A stretch of 64,000 bases of DNA. Origin: Ceriagrion tenellum (taxonomy: Eukaryota > Arthropoda > Insecta > Odonata > Coenagrionidae). Each line of letters starts with the position of its first letter. The stretch's first letter is position 1. The position numbers were made by a program, and so were the translations under genes. The notes under the pieces are model-generated. The model saw only the letters and a list, made by a program, of their open reading frames with translations. It did no database searches and was not told the origin of the DNA. This document shows, one piece after another, positions 50,141 to 60,780 of this stretch. The DNA is taken from positions 158,487,780-158,551,779 of the forward strand of contig OY720633.1 in assembly GCA_963169105.1 (NCBI GenBank), in the 5' to 3' direction.

Positions 50141-53100
50141 TACTGCAATTAGAGTTCGAGGTTCCCGCACCAAACCCTTGGTATACATCTATCCCCTCCC
50201 TCCTTAACCCTGTGGCACTTCCACCAAACCCTACCATCAGCCATCCCTACCTCCTCCCCTCTTCCCACCCCCTGCCCTACACTCCCCCAACCCAAATGCC
50301 CCGCCCTTCCGGCACTCTCCCCCATCGTTCCCCTGTCATCGCAGAAGAAGGAAGGCGCCACGTGCTAGGGTAACAAAAGACTTCACGGTCCCCTCGGCAA
50401 CGCTCACGATACCCACACAACCAGATAGTCTCGGTCGTTCTCGGGGGAAAACAAGGAAACTAGCCGTACATCTCCGACCTACCGCCGATAGATACCATCG
50501 ATATACACCTAAAGTCGTAAAACCAACATCTTTCCTTCCCTAGAATAAATAGGAACTCCGGGGCGAGCCGCCAACCAATCCGAGACGCTCAACAATGAAA
50601 GGCACCATCGATGGAGATCTTCAGCACTGACTTTGATTCTTAGATAGAAAATCTCAATCCAGCAGTCAAGACAAACGAGAATATTCGAAAATAAATCATA
50701 TTCATTTAATGTATGCACGGAAGAAAAATACTGGACTTACCGTAGGAGAAAAGTCATTCTTTATTACAACAAATGCAATGCAATGATAGGGGTCAAATGT
50801 CACAATGGAGGGAATAACTTTCTAAATAATTGGAAAAGAGGCTATCTATGAAGGCTAAGGATGGTAGAATATCATACCACTGCTATTAAGAAAGTAGCAA
50901 AATAATATATATTTATCAATAGGCTGCGATGAACAGAAAACACAATATAATTAATTTTTTCCGAGAATTTCCGTCAATTAGTAAATCTACGTACATTCAC
51001 GTAGTTTCGGTAGGAAATTTGATTCAGATAAATTACCTAGCCCCAATATATCATCAGCAGAAGATAAAATACAATATATTGAAAAAGATTAAACGCATCA
51101 GAGAAAAACACCTAACGCAGGTAATGTTTTGCTGTAAAACTGGAAACTAAGGAGTCAGTAAAGAAAGTAATTTACATTTAACATGAAAAGATGTGAACCA
51201 AACACGAACACATTCGATAAGAATAGCTACTTGAGGATAAAAAAGATCAAGAAATAGATGAATAAATGCGGATGAAGACCATGAATATTAATTTACTATA
51301 AATGTAGATTATGGAAAATGCGGGAATATTAGCCCACGAGGAAATGAGAAGTTCGACAACAGCCGACAGGAATGCAATACTTTTCTTAAAAAACTGCCAG
51401 CGTTAGGTAAATGATACTATCGGCAATTAGTCCGATACTCCACCAAAGTGGAATGAAGACGCCTTTACAGAAATAGCACGCACAGGCGTAGGCTTTCAGA
51501 ATATACCCCGCAATAAACGGCAGTAAAGGGTATTCTCAGTATCAAACGAAGAATGCTGCATGCCGCTCATGAAATTCGCGACCAGTCAAAAGGCAAACGT
51601 CCACCAGCTCACCAAATCCCGTTGCTTGTTTCTACCGCGAACTAAAATAAGGCAATTCAATCGTCTTCCGGATTGGCACAACGTGAAGTAGGTATTAAAA
51701 TTCCACAGAGCTTCATTCGATGCTAAAATTGCGCTGACCCGGAAAATCAGGTCACATCTACCCCCGAAAAAAAAAAAATAATTCTGCAACCCACTTGGCA
51801 CTACGACTGCAAATATGCTTCCAGCGCTGCAGCATACACAGGGGCAGTCTCCAGGGGCCTCTGCTGGGAAGACTATTAATTATGCCTTCAATTGGTTCAT
51901 TGGTTTTCGGCCGAGATAATTGGGACGTTTGGAACTGACGAACGCTGTTGCAATGCTACGTCACAAAAAGGAATAGTTATCGAGTTTCGCAAGTTCCTAA
52001 TCCTGACACTCCTGAGTGAAGGCGTGGATTCATTCATGTAATCTCATGAAGAATTGCATTGTGTACCTCACCTCATAGAAAGAAGAAAGTTACTGAGATA
52101 AAAGTCCTATTTCGCGAAGTTTCAGGACAAGCACACAATATAATAAAGGTACTACAAAAGTATACGTTGAATTTCAAAAAAATCTACAGACAATCATGAA
52201 GCTATCATTTTATTCGCATTTCAAATTGATTACTTCTGATGGTAAAGCCTCAACCGCAACGACTCAAAATTAATCGAAAAATGTATCAACATGAATTCGC
52301 CATTGTTAGCGTCCACATGAGTTTATTAGAAATGATTCATCATTAATTGATTTCAATGGAAGGAATATTACTAAATGATATTCTATGCCATATTTCCTTT
52401 TTCTTTTGGATACCGAGAAAATACAAGTTTCAATATTAATTTACAAAACTCTATCCATGATACGTGGAATAATGGTAGACCACTCTGAAACTCAGTATCT
52501 ATCTTACGAATCCTACGTTTATGTCCTCGTGTGGTTTGTTAGCATCATCGGCTGCACATTTTTACTGGTGATAAGGATTTCGCAAAGTTTTGATAACATT
52601 TACAATCACTGATTTTAATTCAAAGGCAAACTAGAAGACGAAAAAAAATTAAAGTTAATACTAACAATATATATCACCGATTGATATTAAAAACTCTATA
52701 GCACCAAAAAAATTCCGGTAGTTAATCATTTGACACTGCGTCCATACATTGTACACGGACAAGGAATTTCAACTGGCACTGTAAATAAATATAGGGAAAT
52801 ATTTGGAGGACAAGTAGATTCTCTCTTCGGACAAAGACAACGAAATCTCCAAACTCATCTCGATGACTTGGGCTAATCGTGAAACAAGAGTAATATCCAC
52901 GGTTACATTCCCAATAATTGCCCAACAACCTCACGGAAAACTACTATTGCCGAATATGCAACGTTATAGCAGAATTACTCATATTGGTACCAGCCTGGAG
53001 TAGCCATTCAAAGATGGCGAGTAGAACTGCGCATAGATTTGGTGGACACGTTATGTTTTTACCTGGGTAAGTTACCACACTGTGCCGCTATAATCATTAG

Positions 53101-53240
53101 CTACAGCAGCAACCGACCGCGAATAATGCCACAAATCACCGTTGAATAAGCCATATAATTAGTACAAAAAAGGATGCTTTGCATGTAGACAGCAATACAA
53201 GTATCCCCACCACCAGGACTATAAATATGCAGCTAGAATT
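50141..53240. other. AT-rich non-coding sequence
   Basis: A C-rich patch lies at 50.18-50.33 kb. CTACG|GTAAGT on the minus strand near 50741 is donor-like without a coding exon. No gene. Confidence 0.55.
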
Positions 53241-53760
53241 TCAAATTGCAATCTGAGTTCATCTCCCACGTGAACTCTTCGTTGGCATCAAGCCGAATGC
53301 ATACACAGTCGGAAGAAGCTAGAGCGTACAGTTTAGTCCGCACACTCGCGCCGTTAATGCACGCGGGACCCCTCCCGGGTTTACCGTCCCTACTTTGCTG
53401 GAGCATGTGAAGAGGAGAGCGAGCGAGCGTCAACTGCCAGCATGAATGATGAACGAAGCGTAACTACCGCGCCGTCGTCTTCTTCCTCGGCTCCGCCCGA
53501 CTCCCCGCCAAGCACCTCCCCATCCGTTCCCCGGAGGCGCCGGCCCGGCCCCACTCCGGGGGCAACGAGACACTGCCTCCACCTCCCCACTCGATTCCAG
53601 CCCCCCTATCCCCCCCACACATACACACATCGACACACACGAGCGTCGCTCCGAAAGGGCGCATACATTCGCCCGACGCTCACCAATTCGAGGATCCTCT
53701 GCCGGTCGGAGAGTGGGGAACCCCGTCTACCCCCTTCCTTGGGTGATTGAACTTTTCCGG
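53241..53760. other. CpG-rich segment, possible promoter or exon
   Basis: The plus-strand ATG at 53442 opens a 102-codon Ser/Pro/Arg-rich frame after a GCGAGCGAGCG-rich leader. No donor follows in frame and no domain is recognisable. A CpG-rich regulatory patch is an equal possibility. Confidence 0.25.
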
Positions 53761-54283
53761 GGCAAAAAAAGAAATACTACCGACAAGTTAGAACGGGGAG
53801 GAGGGCGAAGAATAAAACGTAACCGAAAAAAGAGTCCATGAACCTAATCGCATCACCGGCACGCGCTTACTTTCTTGATTAGAAAAGTATTAATTTTGCC
53901 GCTTTTAAAATGAAATGAAATAAAAATGATAATCTTTAGCTTACGTAATAGTTACGTGGCTGGCAAGTTCATCAAAATGTAAGCGTTTTTTTAAGGAATT
54001 GAAGTACAAGCATTAGTAGAGAAAGGAACAAGGGCTCCTAAAATTCGACCTCATGCCTATCAATACCTATAGGCGATCACGTAGAAAATTTCAATTCATA
54101 TTTTTTGTTTACTATAAAACAAACAGATAGTTGTATTCGTAAGGAAATATATGATTTACTGGTGATTTTGAAAAAGAGAACCATTTCTGATTTTGAAAAC
54201 GGATCAATTTTTGGAGTTTGATGGTTCTCATATTCGGCGAATGACGAAAGAGAGATTACCAAAACAAATTTTAACATGGAATC
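53761..54283. other. AT-rich non-coding sequence before the LINE remnant
   Basis: It may contain more decayed LINE sequence, but none is recognisable. Confidence 0.45.
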
Positions 54284-54440
54284 CACAGGGTAGAAAAAAA
54301 GAGGAAGGCCCAAAATAAGTTGGAGATAGGGATAGAGAAGGCAATCAGAGAAAAGAAATCACTAGAAAGTCTGTGGATGAAACAGAGAGCAATGGCGGTT
54401 AGGCATCGGATCACGTCGAAGAAAGTTAAAAAAACGATTT
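54284..54440 (+). pseudogene. Decayed C-terminal end of a LINE-type reverse transcriptase ORF
   Basis: Seen: one plus-strand frame reads KRGRPKISWR at about 54297-54326 and NREQWRLGIGSRRRKL at 54381-54428. Both pieces are in the same frame, separated by at least four in-frame stops (first at 54327 and 54333). Known: endonuclease/reverse-transcriptase polyproteins of non-LTR retrotransposons often end with a GRPxxxW block followed about 25 residues later by a DRxxWR block and a basic tail. Spacing and order fit. The competing frame that stays open (starting at 54320) is a shifted shadow. The clade is not resolved; RTE-like is plausible. The remnant is inactive. Confidence 0.72.
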
Positions 54441-54505
54441 TAATACATATATTTATAAATATAAAAAAACCAACGAGAGAAGCAGAACCACCAGGCCGGA
54501 TGAAA

Positions 54506-54590
54506 GAAGGAAATAATGAAAGAGATTAGGGCCCATTAGGAAAGAATGAAATACATAAGGGCCCATTCAGAAAGAATGAAAGACATAGGG
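54506..54590 (+). repeat. About 2.7 copies of a 30-bp tandem repeat next to the LINE remnant
   Basis: Units at 54528-54557 and 54558-54587 differ at only a few positions. They share AGGGCCCATT and AGAAAGAATGAA blocks, and a partial third unit precedes them. The array lies about 80-150 bp past the end of the reverse-transcriptase remnant, where a LINE 3'UTR would be. Confidence 0.75.
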
Positions 54591-56130
54591 AGCAGACAGC
54601 AGAGAAAGGAAAAAACCAACAAAACTCTTTCAAGTTTGTGCTTGCGCGAGGTTAAACAGGGTCCAAATGTAGCCAATAAAAAAAGTGCGCACTCAATGCC
54701 CACCTAAAAAGTAAACCCTATTTGGAATTTCATGTTCTTGGCTCGAGTGCAAGTATCCACGATATTATGTTACACAGCAGTGAGTCAACCTATCAGTCAG
54801 TTTGAAAAGTGACACAACCACACATGATGACTCTATTAAACAAAAAAAAACGGTGGCGTCAAATTGATCCAGAGGTAATTGAAGGCATGGATCCCAAACG
54901 CAACCCCTCCTCTAAGGAGGCCTGATGAAAATAAGGTCCCTTAATAACAAGAGTCAAATATGCACTTGTATCCCCAATTTTTTGTACCTAAATCCACAGT
55001 GGATGTGACATTTTTCTAAACTTATAACAAAAAAAAGGGCGGGTGAAAATAATCAAGGTTTTTGTCGTCTTATCATTTCGTCCTGATTGAAATCCTGGGG
55101 CTGGGGTGCCGCGTACACATTCACGACCCCAGGTAAACACGCGTGATAAGAAGGTGGGTGACGGGAGTTCGAGCCATGGGACCCTCATACCTCCACCTAC
55201 TCCTCTTTCTCTCTCTCTTTACACTCCGTATTTATTTTTCCACTTCTTTCCTTTCGTCCTCCTCTCGGAGAGCACTAAAAAAATTCCCCCGTTCTCTCGC
55301 TCCACCCCCTCGGTGGTGGAGAGGAGAAGAGAGAACGAGAACACCCACGGCTCGGCGACCGACCGCCGACCAACTAAACCATCGAAAGCAACCTCGGCAC
55401 CCTCTCGCCTTGTGTGCATGCATTCGGTGGGCGGGGGGTAGGGGGGGGACGGACGACTTTGGGGTTGAAACGGGGAGGGGAAAGAGAGAAAGAGAAAAGA
55501 ACACAAAAACCTGGGGGAAAGAGAGGAAACGTGTAGAAAATAATAATAAAAAAAGTCTTCCGGGAAATACGAGAGAATTTGGAAGATCAACATAACACGA
55601 AGGGCAGCCACGGACACGCCGGGCATATTTAAACGATTGTTAAGGGAAGTGGAGGGAGGATACTTTTTTATTTTCTTCCCTTTCACACAGTTCGACCCTA
55701 ACCACCACTCGAGAGGTTTGAGACCGGAGTGGACTTCCAGTCTCATCGAGTTTTACAAAAAAAGGGAAAATACTAACCCTTATATTAACTATCCCTTTTC
55801 CTGATCCAGTAACCAACGTTAATTGTTTCACCTGCCTGAATTACAAATGCAATAAGCAAGAATGAGTCTATCTCAGGACAGGGGCAAACATTTGATACGC
55901 AAACGAAGCAAGAATAAAATGTGAAAATTCAACGGTGAATATCTGAATCAATGACCATGGAAGTTTTACCCAAATGCATAAAAAATCTTACTTTACAACC
56001 TTGTTTAGAATAAGGTAGGATCACATCTAGTTATACTCATAATCAGCTTACGTTTTTGACAACCATAAGGAACTGAAGGTTAACATCAAACTAACAAGGA
56101 GGGAAACTGGGTAAGATGACGATTACTGGG
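54591..56130. other. Non-coding sequence with a pyrimidine/purine block
   Basis: 55.19-55.31 kb is C/T-rich and 55.43-55.53 kb is A/G-rich. A B-box-like GGAGTTCGAGCC at 55163 is not accompanied by a clear A box. Confidence 0.5.
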
Positions 56131-56330
56131 GTTCGGATTGGTATGGGGGCCTGAGTACTTGCTTTCGAAACCGAGAGACCGGGTTCGCATTCAAGCAGTG
56201 GCGGAGATTTTTCAGTTAATTCTCGATCCCTGCTTGGAGTGTCATGCAGAGATTACTTCAAATTCAGAATTCCGTCTGTCGGATACGACGTTGAACCTGT
56301 GGACCCTATGACGCCTTACTTTTAGAACAG
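56131..56330 (+). mobile_element. tRNA-derived SINE
   Basis: Seen: an A-box-like TGGTATGGGGGC at 56139-56150 and a B-box-like GGTTCGCATTC at 56182-56192. They are 43 bp apart, the spacing of a tRNA internal promoter. The downstream body ends with GTCGGATACGACGTTGAACC at about 56278-56297, which resembles the GGAT-GACGTTAA-CC tail motif of many arthropod and vertebrate SINEs. Known: pol III transcribes such elements from these boxes, and they depend on LINE machinery to move. The tRNA part does not fold into an intact tRNA, so it is not a tRNA gene. Ends are approximate and no target-site duplication was identified. Confidence 0.65.
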
Positions 56331-57449
56331 ACCAATCCCGACGCAAGGTTTTTCTCCACCTCTCCTCCTCACCAAAATAATTCTGTCCTTAAAAACCTAT
56401 CCACAAATCCGTAATGGCACAAATGACCGCCTCCTCCGTTCACAAACAAAACAACCAACTGCGATGGTGAAATCCATGGTAGTATCTCAGTGAAACAGCA
56501 GCATTCCCTTTGGTGTTCGAGTTCATCAAGTTTTTCAAAGACCATAATGGTTTCTTATTCTATTTACTACTATTCTTGTGTATTACTTATTCACTAAAGC
56601 TTTCCCACATCCGCGAATACTTGAACGACGCCCGTCGATCACTAAAAACCTGCTCCAGGGTCGAACACACAAAATCATATGATTAACTTGAAGATTTCAC
56701 ACACTCCATGAGTCAAAGAGAGTGACCTAATGGGGCGTTCACATTTTCATTCCTGACTAGAGAGAGAGAGAGAGAGAGAGAGGGACATGTGCTTCAACTG
56801 CCGTTAAACGTGCGGTTGGCAACAATGATGAAGGCAGGGCGGTCCACTCAGGAGGAGAGATGCAAGACGGGATAGACAGACACCGCCTTATTTTAAAACC
56901 GCTCCCTCGTCCCTCCCACCCTTTCTTTCTTCTCTCCTTCCACCCCCTCCCACTTCCCTCGCGCCTTTATTTTCACAGCCGCCTTTCCTCCCAACCCTAC
57001 CTTTTAACCCTGCGGGAGGTGCCAGGGGTCACGGGGGGAGTGGGGTGCCACCGAGGCGGACGGGATCGGGGGTGGGAAGAGGGAGGACGAGAGAATGAAA
57101 AGTGGGTGGATTTCTAGGAGCGTGGGCGGTGGGAGGAGGTGGGGTGGGGAGCGTAGAGGCGGCGGGAGGGAAGGGTGAGATGTGAAAAAGAAGATGCTGG
57201 CGAGTTGGGGGCAAGAGGGTAAAAATGAGAAGGGAAGAGGTTTTTTAAAAGGATGGACCACACACAGCAGGCACGCGGTGACCAACACGCGAGGCACGAA
57301 AGGTGGGGAGAAGAAAAGAAAGAGGGAAAGGAAGCGACTGGGATAATGGGAATGTGCGCGTAAATCGCACCCCCTGCCATTGATTTAGGGAGAGAAGCCA
57401 CCCTTCCGTTGTGTGGAAGATGCACCGTATGAATAATAATACCCACCAC
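56331..57449. repeat. Non-coding sequence with a pyrimidine block then a purine block
   Basis: 56.88-57.0 kb is C/T-rich and 57.02-57.36 kb is G/A-rich. The (AG)12 run is annotated separately. No exon. Confidence 0.6.
56759..56783. repeat. (AG)12 microsatellite
   Basis: An uninterrupted AG dinucleotide run from 56759 to 56782 plus one G. Confidence 0.95.
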
Positions 57450-58285
57450 CACGCTCCCTCACGAGCACGGTTCGGAGGCACCACCCGTGATTACGAACGC
57501 CACCCGAACGACAAAATTATGCCCACATGTCCGGTCCCCGTCCACCGATCCGTGAGCAATAAAGTGTTACGCATGTCTCAATCCGGGCACGCACGCGGAA
57601 GACAACGAAGCCAATGCCCGTTATGGCATAAAAAAAGAGAGTCACCACCCGCTTCGGTGACTGGTCGTAAACAGCTACCGAGCAACGATCTCAAGTGAAC
57701 GTACACAAAAAATATACTAAGTGCACTCATCACTCTCCGCTCCTAGCACGTACACCTACCTCAATCGTTCACATAACCCACGTGCATCAAGTGCCAACGA
57801 GTTTCGGAGCGCACCAACTGGCGATCATCCACCGCACACAAAACAACCCAGTGCACCGCATGACAACCTAAGAATTCGCTAAGAATATACCACGTGAGAA
57901 CCTATTTTGTACGACTAACTAACAACCTGCAGCTTAACGTAACAACTTCCCCTGTAGAACAACTTCCCCTGCTGCGCGGGGAAGTTGTTCTACAGTGCAA
58001 TATTCATTGTTGGTCAACAACGATAACGGCTAGTATAACGCATCCGGGGGCCGGACCGTCTGGCTTTTTCCCAGACGAGCGGCGCCCAGTCGATTGCAGA
58101 TGATAAAACAAAAATAAACCCACGAGCGAGGCAGCCACATGCTCTCTCCCGACTGCTTTCCTCCAGTTCTTGCACGCACAGCCGTTCGATTCCTTCCATA
58201 TCGCCGCAGTCGACGGCGAATAATCAGAGTGAGCACACGGGAGGGCGGAGTGAATGTTATGCGCAGGGCACGCGAAAGGCACAAT
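57450..58285 (-). other. Presumed start of intron 1 of the minus-strand gene
   Basis: This region follows the donor in the direction of transcription. It has mixed composition with no coding exon recognised. It contains the perfect hairpin annotated separately at 57952-57995. Assignment as intron depends wholly on the exon call. Confidence 0.45.
57952..57995. repeat. Perfect 18-bp inverted repeat (hairpin), 8-nt loop
   Basis: The arm TGTAGAACAACTTCCCC (57953-57969) is exactly complementary to 57978-57994, with one further pair at 57952/57995 and the loop TGCTGCGC. The left arm is itself a tandem duplicate: AACAACTTCCCCTG occurs at 57941 and again at 57958. The stem is shorter than a typical pre-miRNA stem. 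Confidence 0.85.
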
Positions 58286-58291
58286 ACTCAC
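58286..58291 (-). promoter_or_regulatory. Splice donor GTGAGT of first coding exon
   Basis: The minus-strand sequence AACG|GTGAGT matches the metazoan 5' splice-site consensus from +1 to +6. It falls immediately after the predicted signal-peptide cleavage region and fixes the exon end at 58292. Confidence 0.7.
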
Positions 58292-58388
58292 CGTTTGCGA
58301 GGGCAGCGGACGACGCGAGCAGCAGGAAGATGAGCAGCGAGTGCGGCGGCCGGCGGAACATCGGCGACGGTCTATGGAGATAATCCAT
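58292..58388 (-). CDS. First coding exon (signal peptide) of an unidentified secreted or membrane protein; partial
   Basis: Seen: on the minus strand an ATG at 58388 in strong context (GCCATGG) opens 32 codons. The N-terminus is basic and proline-rich (R6, R12, R13). A hydrophobic core, SLLIFLLLASSAALA, covers residues 17-31 and ends in an A-L-A motif, so signal peptidase would cut after residue 31. The exon stops one base into codon 33 at the donor G|GTGAGT, giving phase 1. An in-frame TGA near 58500 precedes the ATG with no other in-frame ATG between, which supports this start; Met10 is a possible alternative. Reading through the donor reaches a stop after about 12 codons, as expected for intron. 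Known: many insect adhesion and receptor genes put the signal peptide in a short first coding exon before a very long intron. Inference: the mature protein is secreted or membrane-bound. The gene cannot be named, and no later exon was recognised to the left. A chance signal-like frame is possible but unlikely given start, core, cleavage site and donor together. Confidence 0.72.
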
Positions 58389-60780
58389 GGCACAGGCGGC
58401 GAGGAAAGCACTGGATGGCGGAGTTGTCGGCGGTGGTATCGCGGTGTTAGGTGCTTGGGGGAAGGGCGGGGCGGCGGTTCTGGGGGCCCTAGGGCCTCCT
58501 CAAGGTTCCGCCGACATTGCTCTGGGGACACTGACAACAACAACACACACGCGGGACGGTGGGAGGATGCGATGGGGGCACACCCAATAACCACTGCTTC
58601 GTTGTTCTTGCTTATGTCGTGGCTGCCGGAGCCGCTTGCCGTGGTCGGCCACAGTCCCCGGCGGCGGACCCCACAGCGCCGCTGCGTGGGGAGGGGCCGG
58701 GAGGCCCCTTCTGCTGTGAGGCGTCGTTGTTCGGCACTTTCCGTCAAGCAATTTGGGCGCATCCGGACCCAATGAAGGCGTTTGAAGGGGTTGTCGGATG
58801 CGGTGCACACACACTCCGTCTCTTCTTCACTGCAGGACGAAACGCAAATAATGGAAAATGGCAGGTAGAAAAATAACACCGACGAGAAACAACGAGAAAA
58901 ACGCACCACGATGCGTTGAGATATACTATAGGCACTGGGTTAACTAACAACTTCACGGGAAAAACCCCACCCCCCTCGGAAGAAACAAAACTACGCTCCC
59001 CGTGCGTAGGCAAATTCACGTTTTGGTATTTACAAACACCAAACGCCCTCTTTCACAGGCACTGCGTGTAGTTGGGGTCGCTTTGCACAGCTGGGGGAGA
59101 AAAGGAATGAAGCATAATCAAACGGGTCCCTTCCGAAAATCCCTCATTTCTGTGTCTGGCAGGAATCCCCACCCCGAAGCGGGCGAAAAGGGTGTCACAA
59201 GGCAGACCGTCCAGGGGACGTGAATCACGCAGTATCACTCACACGTTCCTCCTCGTCGAATCCCCGGGAAGGGAATGCCAGGTTAGGGGAAGGAGGACGC
59301 CGTGCGAGAGTGGCGCTGCCTGGCGGCGGCGAGGGAGACCGCTGCCGCCATCTATCGGTCTTCCGCCCACTACTACGGCAAGCAGGCAGCGGCAGCGAAG
59401 AGGGAGGAGGGGAAGAAGTGGAGATAGAGTTGAGAGGGGAGGGGGAGGGAACAGAGATCCACAGTTTCCCTTTGGAATGGGAATGGACGAAGGCAAAGGG
59501 AGGTTTGCCGCTGCTTGTGCTGTGTGCACGGGTCTCTCCCTTGCTCGAGCCTTTCGATATGAGGGGCGGAGAGGGGAAGACGGGAAGGGGGGGTGGGTCT
59601 ATGGAGAAGAGGGGGAGGGGAGGAGATACACCCCTGGCGCGTGCTGTTGTGTGAGGGTTGCACGGGGGATACGACTAGGGGTGGGCGGACTATACCGGTC
59701 CACCTTCTTCCTCCCGCCCCTCCGACCAACGATCCTCCCCTCCCCTCCGATCCCATGCAGCACATGGTTTACCTTTCCACCGACAGAGGGTAGAGCAGGC
59801 AAGGGAGGAATTTTTTTCTTATTATTTCCCTCTCTCGATTCGAGAATTGGAGGGAGTCGTGGGGGGGGGTGGACGGAGAAGGAGGAGGGAGGGGGGGAAG
59901 GGGAAAGAACGATTTTTGCTTTCGCGATACTCTGGGTGGGTGCATGCCTTGAATCCTATACACACCAAGGGAGAGGACCTCCTTTTTGCCTCTTTCTCGC
60001 TTCTTTTCGACGGTTTTCGTTCCCTATTCCCGTTCCGTAAAATCAATGGGAGCCGAAAAAAGAGACTCGGGAGCGGAACGCACTCTCGCAACAACAAAAT
60101 TAAAAAGAAACAAGTTTTTCTTTTTAAGGAGGCACACTGGGAATCCCTCTTCTGCACCGACAAAAGAATTCGGCGGGGAGCATAAAGAGAAGGAAGAAAA
60201 ATAATCCGATGCGAAGTGATCTCGAGGATGTTGGGTTGAGGGTTCACAAAAAAGTGCACTTTCGTGAAAGACAATCTTAAAAGAGTAAAACCGAAATAAT
60301 TCCGATCACGGAATGGTTTGAGATCTCTCGTCCATGTAGTTACCGGTTGATGAGACGAATTCTGGCGGCAAGCACGTTGGACGCCGTCACGGCGGATGCA
60401 ACCTGTTCCGTCGATCGGTCGCCATGGGGATAAGGAGGTTGGAGGAGACGTGAATCCGTAAGCAAGCTTGCGGGGATAATCAACGGATAAGTATCCTTCC
60501 GTCTAGAAAAAGCGGGCCGCGGCGAGGGCAACTGGTCATTTTCGGCGGTTGCGACCGGATGGTCTCGACCCGGGACGGGACAGAGGAAGGATATCGTGTG
60601 AATATCGCCCGTGTCCGTCCATGTGGCGGTCTAGCGGCATCGCTCACCGCTCTTTGAAGTGCGAGAAAGCGCGCGATAAAATTCCGAATGCAAGGTCGCA
60701 AGGCGCCGCCGGAGGAAGATAAAATTAAACTTGTGTCGCCGCTCGCCCCTTATTAAGTGGCACCTCCGGTTTCCACCAGG
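58389..60780 (-). promoter_or_regulatory. GC/CpG-rich upstream region: probable 5'UTR and promoter of the minus-strand gene
   Basis: This stretch lies upstream of the ATG at 58388. CpG-rich segments, notably 58.4-58.8 kb and 60.34-60.72 kb, alternate with purine-rich blocks (59.4-59.9 kb). The open frames crossing it on both strands (for example about 301 codons on minus and 282 on plus) are Arg/Pro/Gly-rich, match no family I recognise, and the minus one overlaps the exon in a different frame. No convincing TATA/Inr pair was found; a weak CTATAGTATA lies on the minus strand near 58920. The role is inferred from position and composition. Confidence 0.4.
59341..59360 (-). promoter_or_regulatory. 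CTCF-like motif upstream of the signal-peptide exon
   Basis: The minus strand reads GACCGATAGATGGCGGCAGC with the TAGATGGCGGC core. It lies about 1 kb upstream of the ATG at 58388, within the presumed promoter region. Confidence 0.35.

Noticed and set aside
52060..52085. Minus-strand CTTTCTTCTTTCTATGAG|GTGAGG as a recursive splice site
   Set aside because: The acceptor would be GAG rather than YAG and the donor is non-consensus at +6.
54320..54529. Continuous 69-codon frame over the LINE remnant
   Set aside because: The recognisable reverse-transcriptase motifs are in a different frame, so this open frame is a shadow.
55163..55174. B-box-like GGAGTTCGAGCC as a tRNA gene or SINE
   Set aside because: No A box at the right distance and no tRNA fold.
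58004..58909. 301-codon minus-strand open frame
   Set aside because: It overlaps the signal-peptide exon in a different frame, runs through the donor site and intron, and is Arg/Ser/Pro-rich with no domain. GC-rich composition explains its length.
59192..60040. 282-codon plus-strand open frame
   Set aside because: It crosses purine-rich blocks, is Gly/Arg/Pro-rich, has several competing frames of similar length and no recognisable family.
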